From Coniella vitis (Eukaryota; Ascomycota; Sordariomycetes; Diaporthales; Schizoparmaceae): a stretch of 64,000 nucleotides of DNA. A program made the translations under genes and the position numbers. The stretch spans positions 1,116,001-1,180,000 of the forward strand of contig WUJK01000007.1 of assembly GCA_011317545.1 (NCBI GenBank), in the 5' to 3' direction. Positions 14,108 to 26,065 of this stretch are shown in pieces (within the stretch, counting starts at the first letter, position 1; every line of letters starts with the position of its first letter). The notes beneath the pieces were generated by a model that made no database searches, was not told where the DNA came from, and worked only from the letters and a program-made list of their open reading frames with translations.

Positions 14108-14132
14108 ATACAGTAAATACACGCCCGCCCAA

Positions 14133-14158
14133 CCAGCCAGCCAGCCAGCCAGCCAGCC
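14133..14158. repeat. (CCAG)n tetranucleotide repeat
   Basis: About 6.5 copies of CCAG, less than 30 bp beyond the stop codon of the receptor gene and probably in its 3' UTR. Confidence 0.95.
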
Positions 14159-14180
14159 AACCACAATGGGCAACAAGAAA

Positions 14181-15062
14181 TCATGATGGGCTGTGATCCC
14201 TAGCAGAGGGCCACCCTCCATTTTTGTGGTGGTGGTGCCCCAGCGTCGGCTTCGGCTCCCTGGCATAGATATGCGTCTTGGTGCCCCAGCGGTGCGTCTC
14301 GAATCCCATCGCGTGGTTCGAGTGGTTGTGCGGCGTGTATATCCTCGTCTCCTCGGTGCTCGCCACCGCCTCCAGCTTGGTCACGGGCGACGATCCGCCT
14401 CCGCCGCTGCCGCTGCCGCTGCCGCTGTCGTACGACGAACGGCCCGCGTAGTGGTGTAGAGAATCTGACTCTTGGTCGTCCTCGTCGGCGGGCGACGAGT
14501 GGATTGTGTGCAGGGTGAAGACGTCAATGGTGCGGGAACCACCACCGCCGCCGCCGCGGCTGCCGGCGCCAGGACGGTTCTTGGAGGACAAGGACCCAGA
14601 CGACGGGTAGGGCCTGCGCTGCGAGCCAAGGCGCAGGGCGTCGGTGTTGGAGGAGCCGACGGGGTAGAGGTCCTTGGAGGAGGTGAAGCCGAGGGAGTGC
14701 ATGGCGAGTTTGAAGAGGGGCCGCACGCAGGCCAGGCTGCCTGCTGTGATGGCCAGACCGGCTTCGACGGTGGCCCAGATTGCTATGTCGACTGTGCTGT
14801 CTATTGTTTGTTGACGTGACTCTTGTTTAGCTGAATGTCTTTATAAAGAGAGAGAGGTCAAGGGAGGTCTCAATAACCCGGCGGAAGTGGGCAACACGAT
14901 GTTTGACTTACAGAGAAAGTCGGGATCCCTAAAGGTTTCGACATAGGCCATTCTCACTACTGCGCCGCTGCTGGCCACGCAGCCCAAGCTGAGGAGGGGA
15001 ATTGTCGCCATTTTGAGGCGTCGAGGCATGTCTGTAGACACAAAGGGTCGTCAGTCAATAGC

Positions 15063-15096
<34 letters not shown>

Positions 15097-15850
15097 GAAG
15101 ACCACAAAAACAGCCTCGGGTGAATATGGACTCACTCAGATTGCGAACAATAAAGATGGGCATCAGCGCAAAGGTAAAGTCGCACACAATATTCAAGGCC
15201 GAGTAGAGAAAGGTAAGGTCGATGATGACTTCGATGGAGATGCAGCTCCCATCCGTGGCCTTGTCCCAAAAGTAGGGTATCGGGGAGCACTGGAGCATGG
15301 CCACGAAAAAGAAGATGAGGCCCGTCACGACGCTGAGGCCCATGGCGAGAAAGACGAGGCGCCGGGACGATTTTTGGACGAGAATGCGCAGCAGGAACAA
15401 GCCAATGGAAATTTTGGAAAAGATCATGGTCCAGCAGTAGCCAAGGTAGCAAAAGAACCAAAACTGTGTCATGCGGACAAGAAATGTTAGTATTTTGTTC
15501 TTCTTCGAGCCAGAGGGGGAGAGAGAGAGAGAGACGGCATTCGGTCTTGCAGATGGGACTTGACTTACCTCCATGGCTGACGACCTGTCTTCAGGACTGA
15601 GGTCGTAGGCGTGGCGGCCGGTGCCATATCGAACACCGCCCAAAACACAAGTGACATAGAGGATAAAACTCGTGGTAGCGGCCGTCATGAGCCAGTCATC
15701 CACACCAAAACTCCGCGTCATGAAAACGCGGACGTAGGTGCGCAGAGCATACGAAATGACCGTCACAACGAGAAAGGAGACGGCCACGGCTTCGAGTTGG
15801 GGGCCGCGGTTCTGGGTGGATGGCTGGGCCGGCAGGTTTGCCTCTTCCAT
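14181..15850 (-). CDS. Pth11-type rhodopsin-fold integral membrane protein
   Basis: Four exons on the minus strand: 15850-15569, 15463-15136, 15031-14912 and 14800-14181. The introns are 105, 104 and 111 nt; the product is 449 aa. The hallmarks of the fungal rhodopsin/Pth11-like membrane domain appear in order: 'RTYVRVFMTRSFGVDDWLM' after TM1, 'MIFSKISIGLFLLRI' in the third or fourth helix, 'CSPIPYFWDK' and 'GSCIS' in the outer loop, 'RRLKMATIPLLSLGCVAS', and a last helix ending 'DIAIWATVEAGLAI'. Seven helices are expected. The cytoplasmic tail (~190 aa) is low complexity, with Gly and Ser-Gly runs. Relatives sense surface or host cues through G proteins, but many are uncharacterised. Another in-frame ATG lies 45 nt upstream (15895). 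I preferred 15850 because its context (GCCATGG) is stronger and the N-terminus before TM1 is then typical. Intron 2 carries a long T-run/A-run hairpin. Confidence 0.92.
15063..15095. repeat. T14-A19 inverted homopolymer inside an intron
   Basis: Fourteen T are followed directly by nineteen A, a perfect self-complementary run with no loop. It lies in intron 2 of the receptor gene, so the pre-mRNA could form a U:A hairpin between donor and acceptor. Confidence 0.9.
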
Positions 15851-18800
15851 GGCTGCCGCAACAAGGAGCGATGGCAGGCGGCGGCGAGGGTTCATCAGCG
15901 CGGATCGTGTGGTTCCTGTGATATCAAGCGTCTTTCTTTTCCCCGGCTTTGCTCGACAGGCAAGAAGCGCCGGTTCGGTGGTGTTGGGGTTGTATATACA
16001 GGCGAGGTGAAGGCCGGCGTCGTGGCAATCCTTGGGTGGCAGGCAGGCAGTCGTCTCTGTTCTTGTCGTGGACTCGTCACATGGTGATTATGGATTAAGA
16101 ATATGGGGGGTTTCGCGTTAGTTGAGCAGACGAGATCGGGAGAGACGGGCCATGGTCTGGTGCCTCGATTGCTGCGGGTCGATCCGTCCGAGCGGCCAGC
16201 TGGAGAAGAGAAGATAGTCTCTGCAAAGGACGGAAGTGGAAAGGAGGAGGAGAGGCGGCGGAGGCGGAGGAGAAGGAGGAGAAGGCTGTTCTGGCCCGCA
16301 AGTCAAGGATATCCGGTCTTGAGAGCTCAACGAACAATCAACGACGGTTTCTTCGTCTCATGGCCTATTGTCTCTTGCTCGTTCACGGTGCCAGCTACAT
16401 AGGCCTTCCCTGTCCTGGCTGAGCCCAGGCTTGCCCTAGCCCACTCACTACCTACTATGACTACTAAGAATATGTACAAGTACTATGGGCGGCGAGCCGA
16501 GAATCTCTGAGCTCGGCCCTTGGGGCCAAGGCTAGGCAGGTGACGAGGCGGCGCCGGAAGGTGTTCGGGACCCCTTGAGGCCCATGTTCCTTCCCTAGGC
16601 CGTGTTAGCAGGTACAATGTACATCTCTGCGCACTACGGACATGCCATGCAACAAGTAGTAGAGCAATTATGGGCTTGCTTGGATGACTTGGTGGCCCTT
16701 GGGAGACCAGCAGAGTGGCACTGCTATGTAGCTACAGCGCCGGCCGTTCAAGACAGACACAAACAGGCACACGATAGAAGAGGGGCACTGTGCAGGACCC
16801 AGTGGGCCGGTAAGGTGCGCAAGTGGTTGTGATTAAAATATGAGTGTCTGGAGGCGGAGGACGGCCGGGGGGTGGGGGGAAGAACCCGATTGGCACTCTG
16901 AACCACAACATCCAATCGAGACGCTTTTGCCTCGACACGACGTGCCAGTGCCACGCTCAGATACCCAGTGGGGGGACGCTCAAACTTCAGACGAGGACCT
17001 CAACGCGGTCAGTGCCGCAGATCATGACGGGGGAGCGCCTGGGGAGATGGGGCAGAGCGATGTGTCGTTCGTTGTGCTGTTGCCGTAGCGAGCGTAGTGT
17101 GAGAGAAACCAAAGATTCGAGCAAAGCTCGCTTACCGTGTACACGGTATACCTGGATTATGTAACTAGAAGTACATAGTACTTACATAGTACTATAAAAG
17201 AGACCAACGGCCCGTGTTGGTGCTGGGGTTGCGCCCTGCTCTGCAGACTGGTGGATGCGCTGCGTCGTCGTCCCCTTTGCCCATGTTATTTCCGCGCAGA
17301 GAGAGGAGAGGCTCCAGTATCCACCTGCGACGGGCCTTATCAAGGGAGCATTTGGAATTGGAACCGAGGGCCACGAAACGTGCAGGCCAGGAGACGGCAA
17401 AGGGGGGGGGAGGGGTGCATCGCTACATTGGGAACTGGGGCCCGGCGACAGCCACTGCTCACAATTCCTTAATAGCCAGGCGCCAACGAGCCTGGAAAGA
17501 ACCTCTGTTGTTTCGACTGCGTGCTCTGTAGAGGGGAAAGCGGTTCCATCGTCAAGGCTGCATACAATAGACACAAAAGACGGCGAGATTGGCTCTCTTA
17601 GCGATGGATTCGCATCTTCGATAGAGTTTGCAGCCTCCAGGGTCCACGACGCATGGGCGGGCTTGCACGTGGGTTTTTCCTTTCCTGTCTTGTTACTTCT
17701 AGACATGCGATCGAGCACGACTTAGTAATACTCCGTTTTATTTATATGTCCTTCCTTTTGGGCTTGCTTAATCGACCACGACGAAGGGAAAAGTCAGATA
17801 GAGAAAGAGAGAGTCACACACGCTCTCTCCACTCTGACGTTTGCTTTTTGCGCCAGACAGACAGACAGGCCGACCGTATTTACTATGTACATTGTATCGG
17901 CCCTTTCTTTTCCACTTGGCTCCATCCATGTAGCACAGTGACAGCGCTGCCGTTCTAGGGAACCGTTGACACGCCCAACGGACAACCGAAACAACCAACA
18001 CAGCAAAAGCAACCACACAAGAAAAGGAAGAAGATGATGAACAAGTCTGAGAGAAAACCAAGAGCCAGAAAAGGGCAGCATGATGTAAGTACCATGTACT
18101 CCGCGGACGCATAAAGCTGCCGCCGGACCCGGCTCACTGATTTAGTGCCGGGGGACAAATACCACTTCCAGGCCAGACGCCCGACTACCTCTTGTTGCGG
18201 CCCAGCTCCGGTTTCAATCCTTTTCCGTTGGCTTGGAAATTGTACTTACATACTAGTACATAGTAGTAGGGCTTACTACGTACATCTGAAAGAGGGGGGC
18301 ACTGTAGAGATGCTACGTGCTCATGTACATACTATGTAGTAATAAATTCATGCGACTGGTCACGCTTGCAAAGCTGCTTGCGCTGTTTCTGGGGCAAGCA
18401 AAAGGTGATACGAAGTGAGTAGAAGAGAAGCTACACTCCTCTGCATAGCTGCGTGCTCATCGAAACCTCTTTTTCTTCTTTTTCTTCGTTTCTATCTTCT
18501 TCTCCTGCTTCTTCTTCTTCTTCTTCTTGATGGACCCAAAGAATCTGCAGTACTTCGAAGAGCAGGCTTTGGTCTTTGTATCCATACACTGTATAGCATG
18601 GTGCTCGGCCCGCGCAGGACGGGCCCCCCTTTGGATGCGCCGCCAGAGAGTAGAGATTCGTTAAAGAAAGCTTATAGCCCTGGGTGGTGCGCCTCGAGTA
18701 CGATCGGGTCTGAGATCCGAGCGATGCGACGAGGCCGTTGGCACACGCGCGCGCTAGCGATTCATGAGGGCCAAATTACCTAGTAGACAACTCTATACTA

Positions 18801-18952
18801 TGTAGTATTTGTTGTTTATATCCACAAAGCCACACGATCATAGTAAAACATAAAACCATGGCAGAGACAATTTCCCCCGCACAAAAAAAGAATCTCGTGT
18901 TTTTGGCAACAAAGCCAGCGGCACAGGTCAGGGGCAGCCAGTGCTCTGTTCA

Positions 18953-18988
18953 CTGTCCCTGTCCACCCCTGTCCCTGGCCCTGTCCCT
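18953..18988. repeat. degenerate CCCTGTCC tandem repeat
   Basis: Four spaced or adjacent copies of CTGTCCC in about 36 bp of non-coding DNA. Confidence 0.75.
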
Positions 18989-20030
18989 GAGCGCCCACCC
19001 ACGTGTGCAGTTCCCACCCCCTCCCACATCAACCAATGACAACTGGGCTTATCTAATAACCTTTGCGTTCAAGGAAGGAAGACAAAAAGCGGAAAACTAG
19101 CTAGCCTCTACTCATGGTGTAGCCTTTGGCTGGATATACATAGTAGAGTCTTGTAATTATACGGATGCCAAGGGATGCGTATCTTGTGACTAGCAGTGCG
19201 CTATGAACATGAAAATAACACCCCGTTCACTTTTTCTTTATTACTTATTAACCTTGGCAGTAGCATGCCTTGGCTTTACATCAGTAGTGGATGCGCATGG
19301 CCGTTGTCGATCTTGCCGTTCCCCGAAAAGCCAAAACAACAAACCTGTCGATTGACTATACAGACTCGACGCAGATCATGGCTTGGCCCAGCCAAACATA
19401 CTATGTAAATGAAGGCAACGGGGCAAAGCAATTGCGTCCATGTACAGTACGTCAACTTGTTTCCAAAACCAGGTCATGTCCCCTGGGCTCTAGCAAGGGA
19501 ACGCACAGCTGCTGCTGTGCTTGGACACTCAACTGTGTGTGTTCACTTTTTGCAACCGCCCTCGTCCAGATTCCCCATTTCTTTAATATATGTACATTTT
19601 TTTCATTCCAACAGGTCCGAACGAGCAAGCCAAGAAAGAGATGAAACTCAGAAAGAGGCATCACAGCCGACGACGAGACAAACTTGACCCCATATGGCAT
19701 TGTTTCAGTTTTGTAGAAGCGAGGAGGTCAAAGCGATAGATAGAATCGCCCGTCTGTACTAACGTACTAGAGTATATGTATGGTACTATGGATTGTTACA
19801 CACATCTTTGACACGGAATGCGGACTATCACGTTGTCGTTTGCTTGTATCGATATGAACACATACTGTATAGGGTTAATCCTTTGCAATAAAACTGTGGT
19901 TGATCAGCGTCTACTGTATAGTGCAGTGCTCTTATACCTGTAGAACCCACTCGTGTCATTTATTCAAGACAAACGACAAGAAAAACGTGGAACTGTAACA
20001 TACCAATGGATCATAGTATCAACAAAGTTC

Positions 20031-20031
20031 C

Positions 20032-20063
<32 letters not shown>
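20031..20063. repeat. (CAGA)n tetranucleotide microsatellite
   Basis: About eight uninterrupted copies of CAGA. Confidence 0.95.
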
Positions 20064-22690
20064 CTCTGCTAAGAGTCTGGACCGCTACAGCATAAACGAC
20101 CGTTGTGAATTAGCGCCCTTATGGAGCAGGCACTAGTTGGTATAGTACGTGCACTTGGACGCTAAAACGTGAAGCAATATCGGAACCTGCCGTACAAAAC
20201 GCGCCGACAATGAAAGACCAGTGAGTGAGAGATCACGGAGTGCTCGCTCCGGGCATAAAAGTTGAGTCCGCCGCACAGGCTCTCATTGCCAAGCTGAGAA
20301 CACTTAGACGCGACCCAATGAGTCTAATAAAAGTACTGAGGTGATTTGATATCAGGAGGCGACTGACTGCCCAAATGACCCCGAATCCTGTCGGTGACCG
20401 CGTGTCTGATTTTGAGGCAGGCCACGACCTGTCACAGCCTAATGAAAGATTGATAACGCGGACTTTTACGGGGGCGTTCTCATGTTCCAGCTGTACAAAG
20501 TGGTCGATTAACTAGTCTTGTAGGGACCAGATAAATCTCCAACATGCCAGTTTGTGAGTCGCCAGTAGGACGATACCTGCCACCCAAGTCAGAGTTAAGC
20601 CTGCTATCATACAGGAGACTCACCATACTCAAAAGCACTCGTGTTCTCAACCGGGATATCTTGTCCTCCCTTGGACGTTGCCCAGCGAGCGCCTACCCAT
20701 GTGCCCGGTCTCGAGACAACGCTGGGCTTTTATCCCCTAGTTCAACATCATAAAACCCCTGCCTAAACGAGGAGAACACCTCTCTGTTTTTCCCCCCTTC
20801 CCCCTTAGTCACATTGAATATATCCCCCGTGGGCGCGTGGCACGTACAACTATTCTCAAAGTGGCAAGAGACTCGTGTTGGTGCGAGGATGCACATCTCC
20901 CCACAACTAGGGAATCCATACCAAAGCACTCAAATCGTCGGTCCCAGGGAGAGAGGGGGTTCGCCTTGCCATTTCCCTCCGAGTCCAGGATGATCCCCCA
21001 AGCCCCCCCCCCTTCCCCCGTTCTTGCCACATTTTCGTTGGTCGCTTAGAAATGAAATACTTCCTCTTCATGTTATCAGATTGCGCCAGGTAAGGCGTTG
21101 CGCTCGTTCAGATCACATGATTGCTAAAGCATAATGGGGTTTCCGGACCTTTTTTTACTTTCTGTCGTGAAGAGGAAATATGAGGTAAAAAAAGGAGACT
21201 AGAGCCCGACTCTACCGTCGTGGGCTCAAACCCTCACGTTGAAGGTATTGATCGACAGAATGGAAGAAGCACACAACGAGTTGTATAGGGAGTGAGATCT
21301 CAGTATCTCATAGACGACACTGGCTGGTTTTAACCGTAGCCCTGGTCGAGCATCTGTGTCTCCCTTCTTTCACGAATTCAGCCATGTTTGCACAACAGCC
21401 AAGGGCAAGGATATCCGGCTTGATGTCATCAATGTGCTATCAACCAAGCATGCCGATTCTTGGTCAAGAGCCAGCATCTTCCAACCATGGTAGGTAAGCT
21501 TTACCAAGCGATGAACGCCGTGGCAATGTTCGTTTTTTTTTTCAGAAGCGTAAACTGTTTGCTCCAAGTTTCGTTATCTTCTCTGCTGAGGAGCTTGCTC
21601 AGAGGTCCTGTGCCATGCTTCTATCATCTTGGTTAGGTGTCGCTGCTTGACTCAGTTGTTGAAGTTCGGCCGCAAAAGCACACCCTCAATTGCTGCCAAT
21701 TTGCTTCATCTGAGAAGAGGATTCCCCCATAACAGGCCACCAAAGGTGCCGAATCCACAGTGCATGAGCCAACTTCACAGCTCATTCTTGCTCGAAGTGC
21801 TGGGTGTCAATTGACGTTTTGTTTTGTCTGGCAAGGGAATGCTTTGCCAAGTAGAGGTCATCCGTAATCCCAGCTGCAAACTGCCGCTCTCAAGACTTCA
21901 GTACCTGCGGTGTCAGCAAGTCATGATCACATGGCGTATGGAACGCGGCATAGACGTCGGGCCAGCTATGGATCTGAATGACGATTGCTACCATGCGACA
22001 GAATGTCTCGATTGGCAGCCATTAGGATTTGATGGTTCATCATAGGCTTGTTCTGTGCCTTCAATAGATTGTTCTTCTTCGAATATACCTAGGTAGCCAC
22101 ATCCTACGAGCTGCTGCTCAAGTCCTCAGCATCTCTGGTCAGCAAACGGTCACTTCGGCTTGGGATCAACACTACCACGCTGCCCAATTACAGTCATAGA
22201 CCCTCCCAGTGAACACGACAAGTGTTGATTCGTTTCCGCTGACTCCCAGTAATATACACTTCAAGGGGAGCGATCCCAAGTAATTTCAAAGACGGTCAAC
22301 CACTACACGCCAACAGGCCCTAAATATCCCAAAAACGCCATGCCATGTCGAGTGAAGATCTAGAAGCGCCATATGCAGTCGCCAGTGTCCGATGACAGAG
22401 GCTGTCATATCTCTTTTTGCCGTCCCCATCAATTTACCACCCCACTCCCTTAATTCTTTTTTTGTTTAGTCGTTTTTCTTTTGCTTTTAACCCTGGTATA
22501 GTAAGCCGCGCGCCATGATATCGCCGTCCAAAGTCGGCATTCCGTAGCCGCTTCTTCCTTCCGTCGGTCCGGAGCCCTTTAGCTGTTAGTGTCAGTGTGT
22601 TTTCGCTGCTAGCGACTGGTGCTGGGGCTTTGTGTGCCAATGTTCGAGTCGAGCCTTGCGCCAAAACATCCTTTAGTCGTTGCGTTTCCA

Positions 22691-23218
22691 TCATTTGTCC
22701 TTGTAGATATTCGGCTTCCACCCTTCTTTCGTCTCTTGCTCTGCAGCCATCTGCTCTTGCATGGGCCGCACCTCGGCCTCGATCCTCTCTCTTGCGCGCA
22801 AGATCTTGCTCTGTAGGTAAAAGCTGCCTCCATTTTGTGGGTCGTTGGCGTCAAACAACCGCTTGAACCGGTCCATCACCTCCTCCATATCGGCCTTGCC
22901 GCCTTGTGGAGGCTTGACATTGAGAATCTTGACGGCCTCCTCCAGCGTCATGCCGGCGCCGAGACTAGCACGTCCCGTTGCTGATGCGCCGCCTGCTTTT
23001 TGCTGTGCGCGCTGATAGGAGGAAGAGGCGGAGGCCTGCTTGTAGGCTTCGGCAAAGGCGCGCCCCAGGACACGGCTGCCGATCACGACGACTTGTGTTA
23101 TTACACGGTACGCCTAGAACATATATGTCTTTAGTACAGTATTCCAAACACAATCTCGAATATATATAGCATTTTCATCAACTGTCCGGGCGGTAACCGG
23201 GGAATGCAGGCTTACCAT
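22691..23218 (-). CDS. PAM16: PAM16/Tim16, mitochondrial import motor J-like subunit
   Basis: Two coding exons on the minus strand. Exon 1 is only the ATG (23218-23216), followed at once by GTAAGC. Exon 2 is 23113-22691, after a CTAG acceptor. The product is 141 aa and starts 'MAYRVITQVVVIGSRVLGRA', which matches the conserved Pam16 start. It continues with 'AFAEAYKQA', then a J-like domain with 'MTLEEAVKILNV' and 'NGGSFYLQSKI', the family's best-conserved block. The HPD motif of true J proteins is absent, as expected. Pam16 pairs with Pam18/Tim14 at the matrix side of TIM23 and restrains its stimulation of mtHsp70 during import. The family's usual length is about 120-150 aa. The ATG-only exon explains why a search for one open frame would miss the N-terminus. 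It is divergent from YIP1, 734 bp away. Confidence 0.96.
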
Positions 23219-23952
23219 TATGGATCTGCTGAGGCGATGAACGGCTTTGCTTGGTTTGCAAGTGAGGTCAAAAGTGTCAAACTGAATTGCACTTTTAATC
23301 TGGGGACTGCAAGATGACACGACGTATGCGCTCAACTCTCGAGTGTATGGTCGCGCGGGCTGGCTGGCGCAGAATGAAACGATGGAAAAGTGAAGTCGGC
23401 GAGGATGGCAACATTAAATTTTGCCGATCGTCGGGCCATCATAGAAGTCTGCCGAGCGGCTACTGGCAAAGCCTAGAATGTGCCTGCCGGCGGGTCAAAG
23501 GTCCCCTCATCCTTAGTACATAGTACTGCAGGACCGTGGGAACGTTAATAGTAGGTAGTAGTAGTGCTAGAAGTACATAATACCTCTCTAGCACTACCAT
23601 CCCTGCTGTCAAGATGACAAGGCAGCTGCAAGGCAAGCTGGCCCCCTGAACATCTTGACATCAGCCTCGCCCAAGTGCATTTGCTGTCCGAATTGAAATC
23701 CTCCCTGCCAACTTCACTCCCACTCACCTACCCACCCGATAAGCGAGCAACTGCCAACATAGTACAATCGCTGTGGTGTTGCAGCGGCAGGCCACCTGTT
23801 TGCAACCAATAAAACAATTCCTATCTTGGCCAAGAGCTACTTTAGCTACGTATCGTCTGCGACGTTCCTCGGCTGTTGAAGCTCCAGTGCCCCTCGTCAG
23901 CTCCCACCACTACAAACCGACCCGAACAAAGCCAGAGAACAATCAACCGAGC
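23219..23952. promoter_or_regulatory. shared divergent promoter region of PAM16 and YIP1
   Basis: These 734 bp separate two start codons facing away from each other. They hold two ACATAGTA motifs (23518 and 23757). No convincing TATA box was found. That both genes use it is inferred from position only. Confidence 0.6.
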
Positions 23953-24980
23953 ATGGCGCAGTACGGCTACGGCGCGCAGCCCCAAGGCAACCCGGCCTAT
24001 GCGCCCCAATCCGCGCAGAACCTGCAATTCTACCCATCCTCGTATGGCGCTCCCGGTGATGTCTCTGGCCACGCAACGCCTTCGCAGGCCTCATACGGCT
24101 ACGGCGCTCCTACTGGCAACATGGGCGGAGGCGGGAACTTTGGCTTTGGCCCTGCTGCTGGTGTCTCTGGGCGCATGGGTGAACAAGGAGGACTGCGAAC
24201 TGGCTGGCTCGCGGCCTTTTCGGCAGAAGGCTACGAAGGGGAGCCCTCGTTGTTGGAGGAGCTCGATATCAACTTCTCGCACATTCAAGCAAAGGTTAGT
24301 TCAGGGTGCCAACACTGTGTATGCCAATCCAAGTACTGATCAGATCCCATCTACCATGACAGACAATAGCAGTTCTTAATCCATTCCGAAGAATCGACCA
24401 ACATCTAATGGACGACAGCGACATCATCGGCCCGCTCATCTTCCTCGTCTGCTTTGGCTTCCTGCTCGCCCTATCTGGCACCCTCCACTTCGGCTACGTC
24501 TACGGGCTTTCACTACTGGGGTCCACCTCTCTACACGTCATCATCAGCCTCATGACGCCGCAAGACGACGCCGAACCCGGCAGCAGCTCCGCCGGCGGAC
24601 CAACCCCTTATGCCGCCGCATCCCCTCAACCACCACCATCTCACAGTCATCTCGCCAATGAGCTCTCTGCGACGCTGACCTGGAGCAGAAGCGCTTCGGT
24701 CCTGGGCTATTGCATCATCCCGCTCTTGTTCGTCAGCCTCGTGGGCGTCTTTAGACCTATGGACACACCGCTGGGTATTGTCATGACCTCCGCGGCCATC
24801 ATGTGGTGCACGTATAGCGCTTCTGGAATGTTTTGCGCTGTGGGCCGGCTAAGGAGCATGAGGGGTCTTGTGGCGTATCCTCTTGCGCTCTTCTATGTTG
24901 GTTTCGGCATCATGGCTATCTTTTCCTCACGCGGCTCGGGCAACATGTCCAAGATTGTCGGTAGTGCTGGATCGTCATGA
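23953..24980 (+). CDS. YIP1: Yip1-family ER/Golgi membrane protein
   Basis: Two exons, 23953-24294 and 24363-24980, with a 68-nt intron (GTTAGT donor, TACTGAT branch site, CAG acceptor); 319 aa. The N-terminal ~95 residues are Gly/Tyr/Gln/Pro-rich and cytosolic. They are followed by 'LLEELDINFSHI' and, across the splice, 'TIAVLNPFRRI', the Yip1 signature just before the membrane region. The C-terminal part has about five hydrophobic segments, including 'DIIGPLIFLVCFGFLLALSG' and 'FGYVYGLSLLGS'. A ~30-residue Pro/Ser/Ala loop is inserted near aa 175-205. Yip1 binds prenylated Ypt1/Ypt31 Rabs and is needed for ER-to-Golgi vesicle formation. The start has A at -3 and G at +4 and is the first ATG that gives the family N-terminus. 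Confidence 0.96.
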
Positions 24981-25631
24981 AGTGTGTGCGATTGCGGGCA
25001 ATTATAAAATCACGAAGGAACAAAAGAATCAAATGAGAACCCGATGTATCGTGCACGGTCCGATTGAAGACGTTACGATAGTCCGTGGAAATAGAGTTGA
25101 CCATGAAGAGTAAAAAATCAGATACCATTTTGCTTGCCATCTTGGCCCTGAGAATCCATTTGCAAATAACTGGAAGGAAACGCATCGTTGGAAGAAATGA
25201 AAAGAAAAAAAACCCATGCCTTTGTTCCCATATCGCGAATAACAGCAGCCTGCCCAAAATCCATAACCATCACTCAATAAACTTTAATGCTGTCCCGTAC
25301 GCCTGTAGACCGAGTGATGCGCCTGTATCATGGGTATTTCCCTTCAACGCCATTCAACGAAATCGACAAAGACAAAAACATGTAATAGCTTTCGCAGAGC
25401 ATGTGCGAAACTCCCAGGGAAGAAACTCCCATAACATGATAATCAACCTTTCCCTCAAACGACGCCCGTCTCCCATGCTCACGAGGGAGGGGAGGGGAAA
25501 ATCAAATCAAATGCAGAAAACTGAAATCAAATCGTAGGGTATCATCATCCGTGTCCCTTGTAAAAACAGAAACAAAAGCAGAACCTCTCGGGCTAAAACT
25601 CAGCCCTGTCGCATCATCTTCCCTCTTTTTC

Positions 25632-25669
<38 letters not shown>

Positions 25670-26065
25670 GCCTTCACTTTCCCAGGTGGTCCTTCAAGGA
25701 GAACGCCTTGCGATAAGCACATACAGTGTTTCGCGTGGTCATCGTTCCTAGAGGTCGACTCTCCACCGAGCTCGTAAGTTTGTGATTCCATGAGTTACCA
25801 TCATGAAGTTGTTGTGACGCGCTCATTGCTGCGTTCTGAAAAGGTGAACAGAGGATCGTGGTACTGTCCTGTTGATGCGGCAGAAATTCATCATCTTTGC
25901 CGTGCTTTCGTGTTCGTGTTTCTGTCCTCATGAAATTGGAGAACACTTTTTCCGGGAATAAGGGTGGTAACATCGAGTCTTTGGTACGTCTTCCTCCCAG
26001 GCCAATGTTATCTGGGTTCTTTCCGCAAAGCGGCGGGTGTCTCGTAGACACCAATCTCGCACCGA
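24981..26065. other. 1.1-kb convergent 3' flanks of YIP1 and RCC1
   Basis: The region is AT-rich with A-runs near 25200 and a 30-T tract at 25639-25668. No gene was seen. It presumably contains the polyadenylation regions of both genes. Confidence 0.6.
25639..25668. repeat. poly(T) tract, about 30 nt
   Basis: An uninterrupted T homopolymer. On the RCC1 strand it is poly(A), downstream of the RCC1 stop in the direction of transcription. Confidence 0.95.

Larger units (their letters stand above)
11686..14180. other. 2.5-kb intergenic region between convergent genes, microsatellite-rich
   Basis: This is the 3' flank of both the ABC transporter (+) and the receptor gene (-). It contains C-runs (about 11813-11829), two long (TA)n tracts, one shorter one, an A-run near 13883 and a (CCAG)n tract. 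No convincing gene was found; the open frames are short and of biased composition. No TACATAGTA motif was seen here, unlike the other large gaps. Confidence 0.6.
15851..22690. other. 6.8-kb gene-empty interval
   Basis: This is the largest gene-free stretch of the window. No frame carries a recognisable domain; the longest, a 178-aa frame on the minus strand (17182-17718), has biased composition and no family features. It holds eight ACATAGTA/TACTATGT copies, all between 17.17 and 19.41 kb, including a pair 11 bp apart at 17173 and 17184. Also present are a (CAGA)n tract at 20031, CCCTGTCC repeats near 18953 and a CTTCTT-rich stretch near 18465-18530. The first few hundred bases should hold the receptor promoter. 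Confidence 0.6.

Noticed and set aside
17182..17718. 178-aa minus-strand frame
   Set aside because: No motif, Pro/Ser/Trp-biased, flanked by non-coding repeats and TACATAGTA motifs.
22691..23113. Missing HPD motif in PAM16
   Set aside because: Expected, since Pam16 is a J-like protein without HPD.
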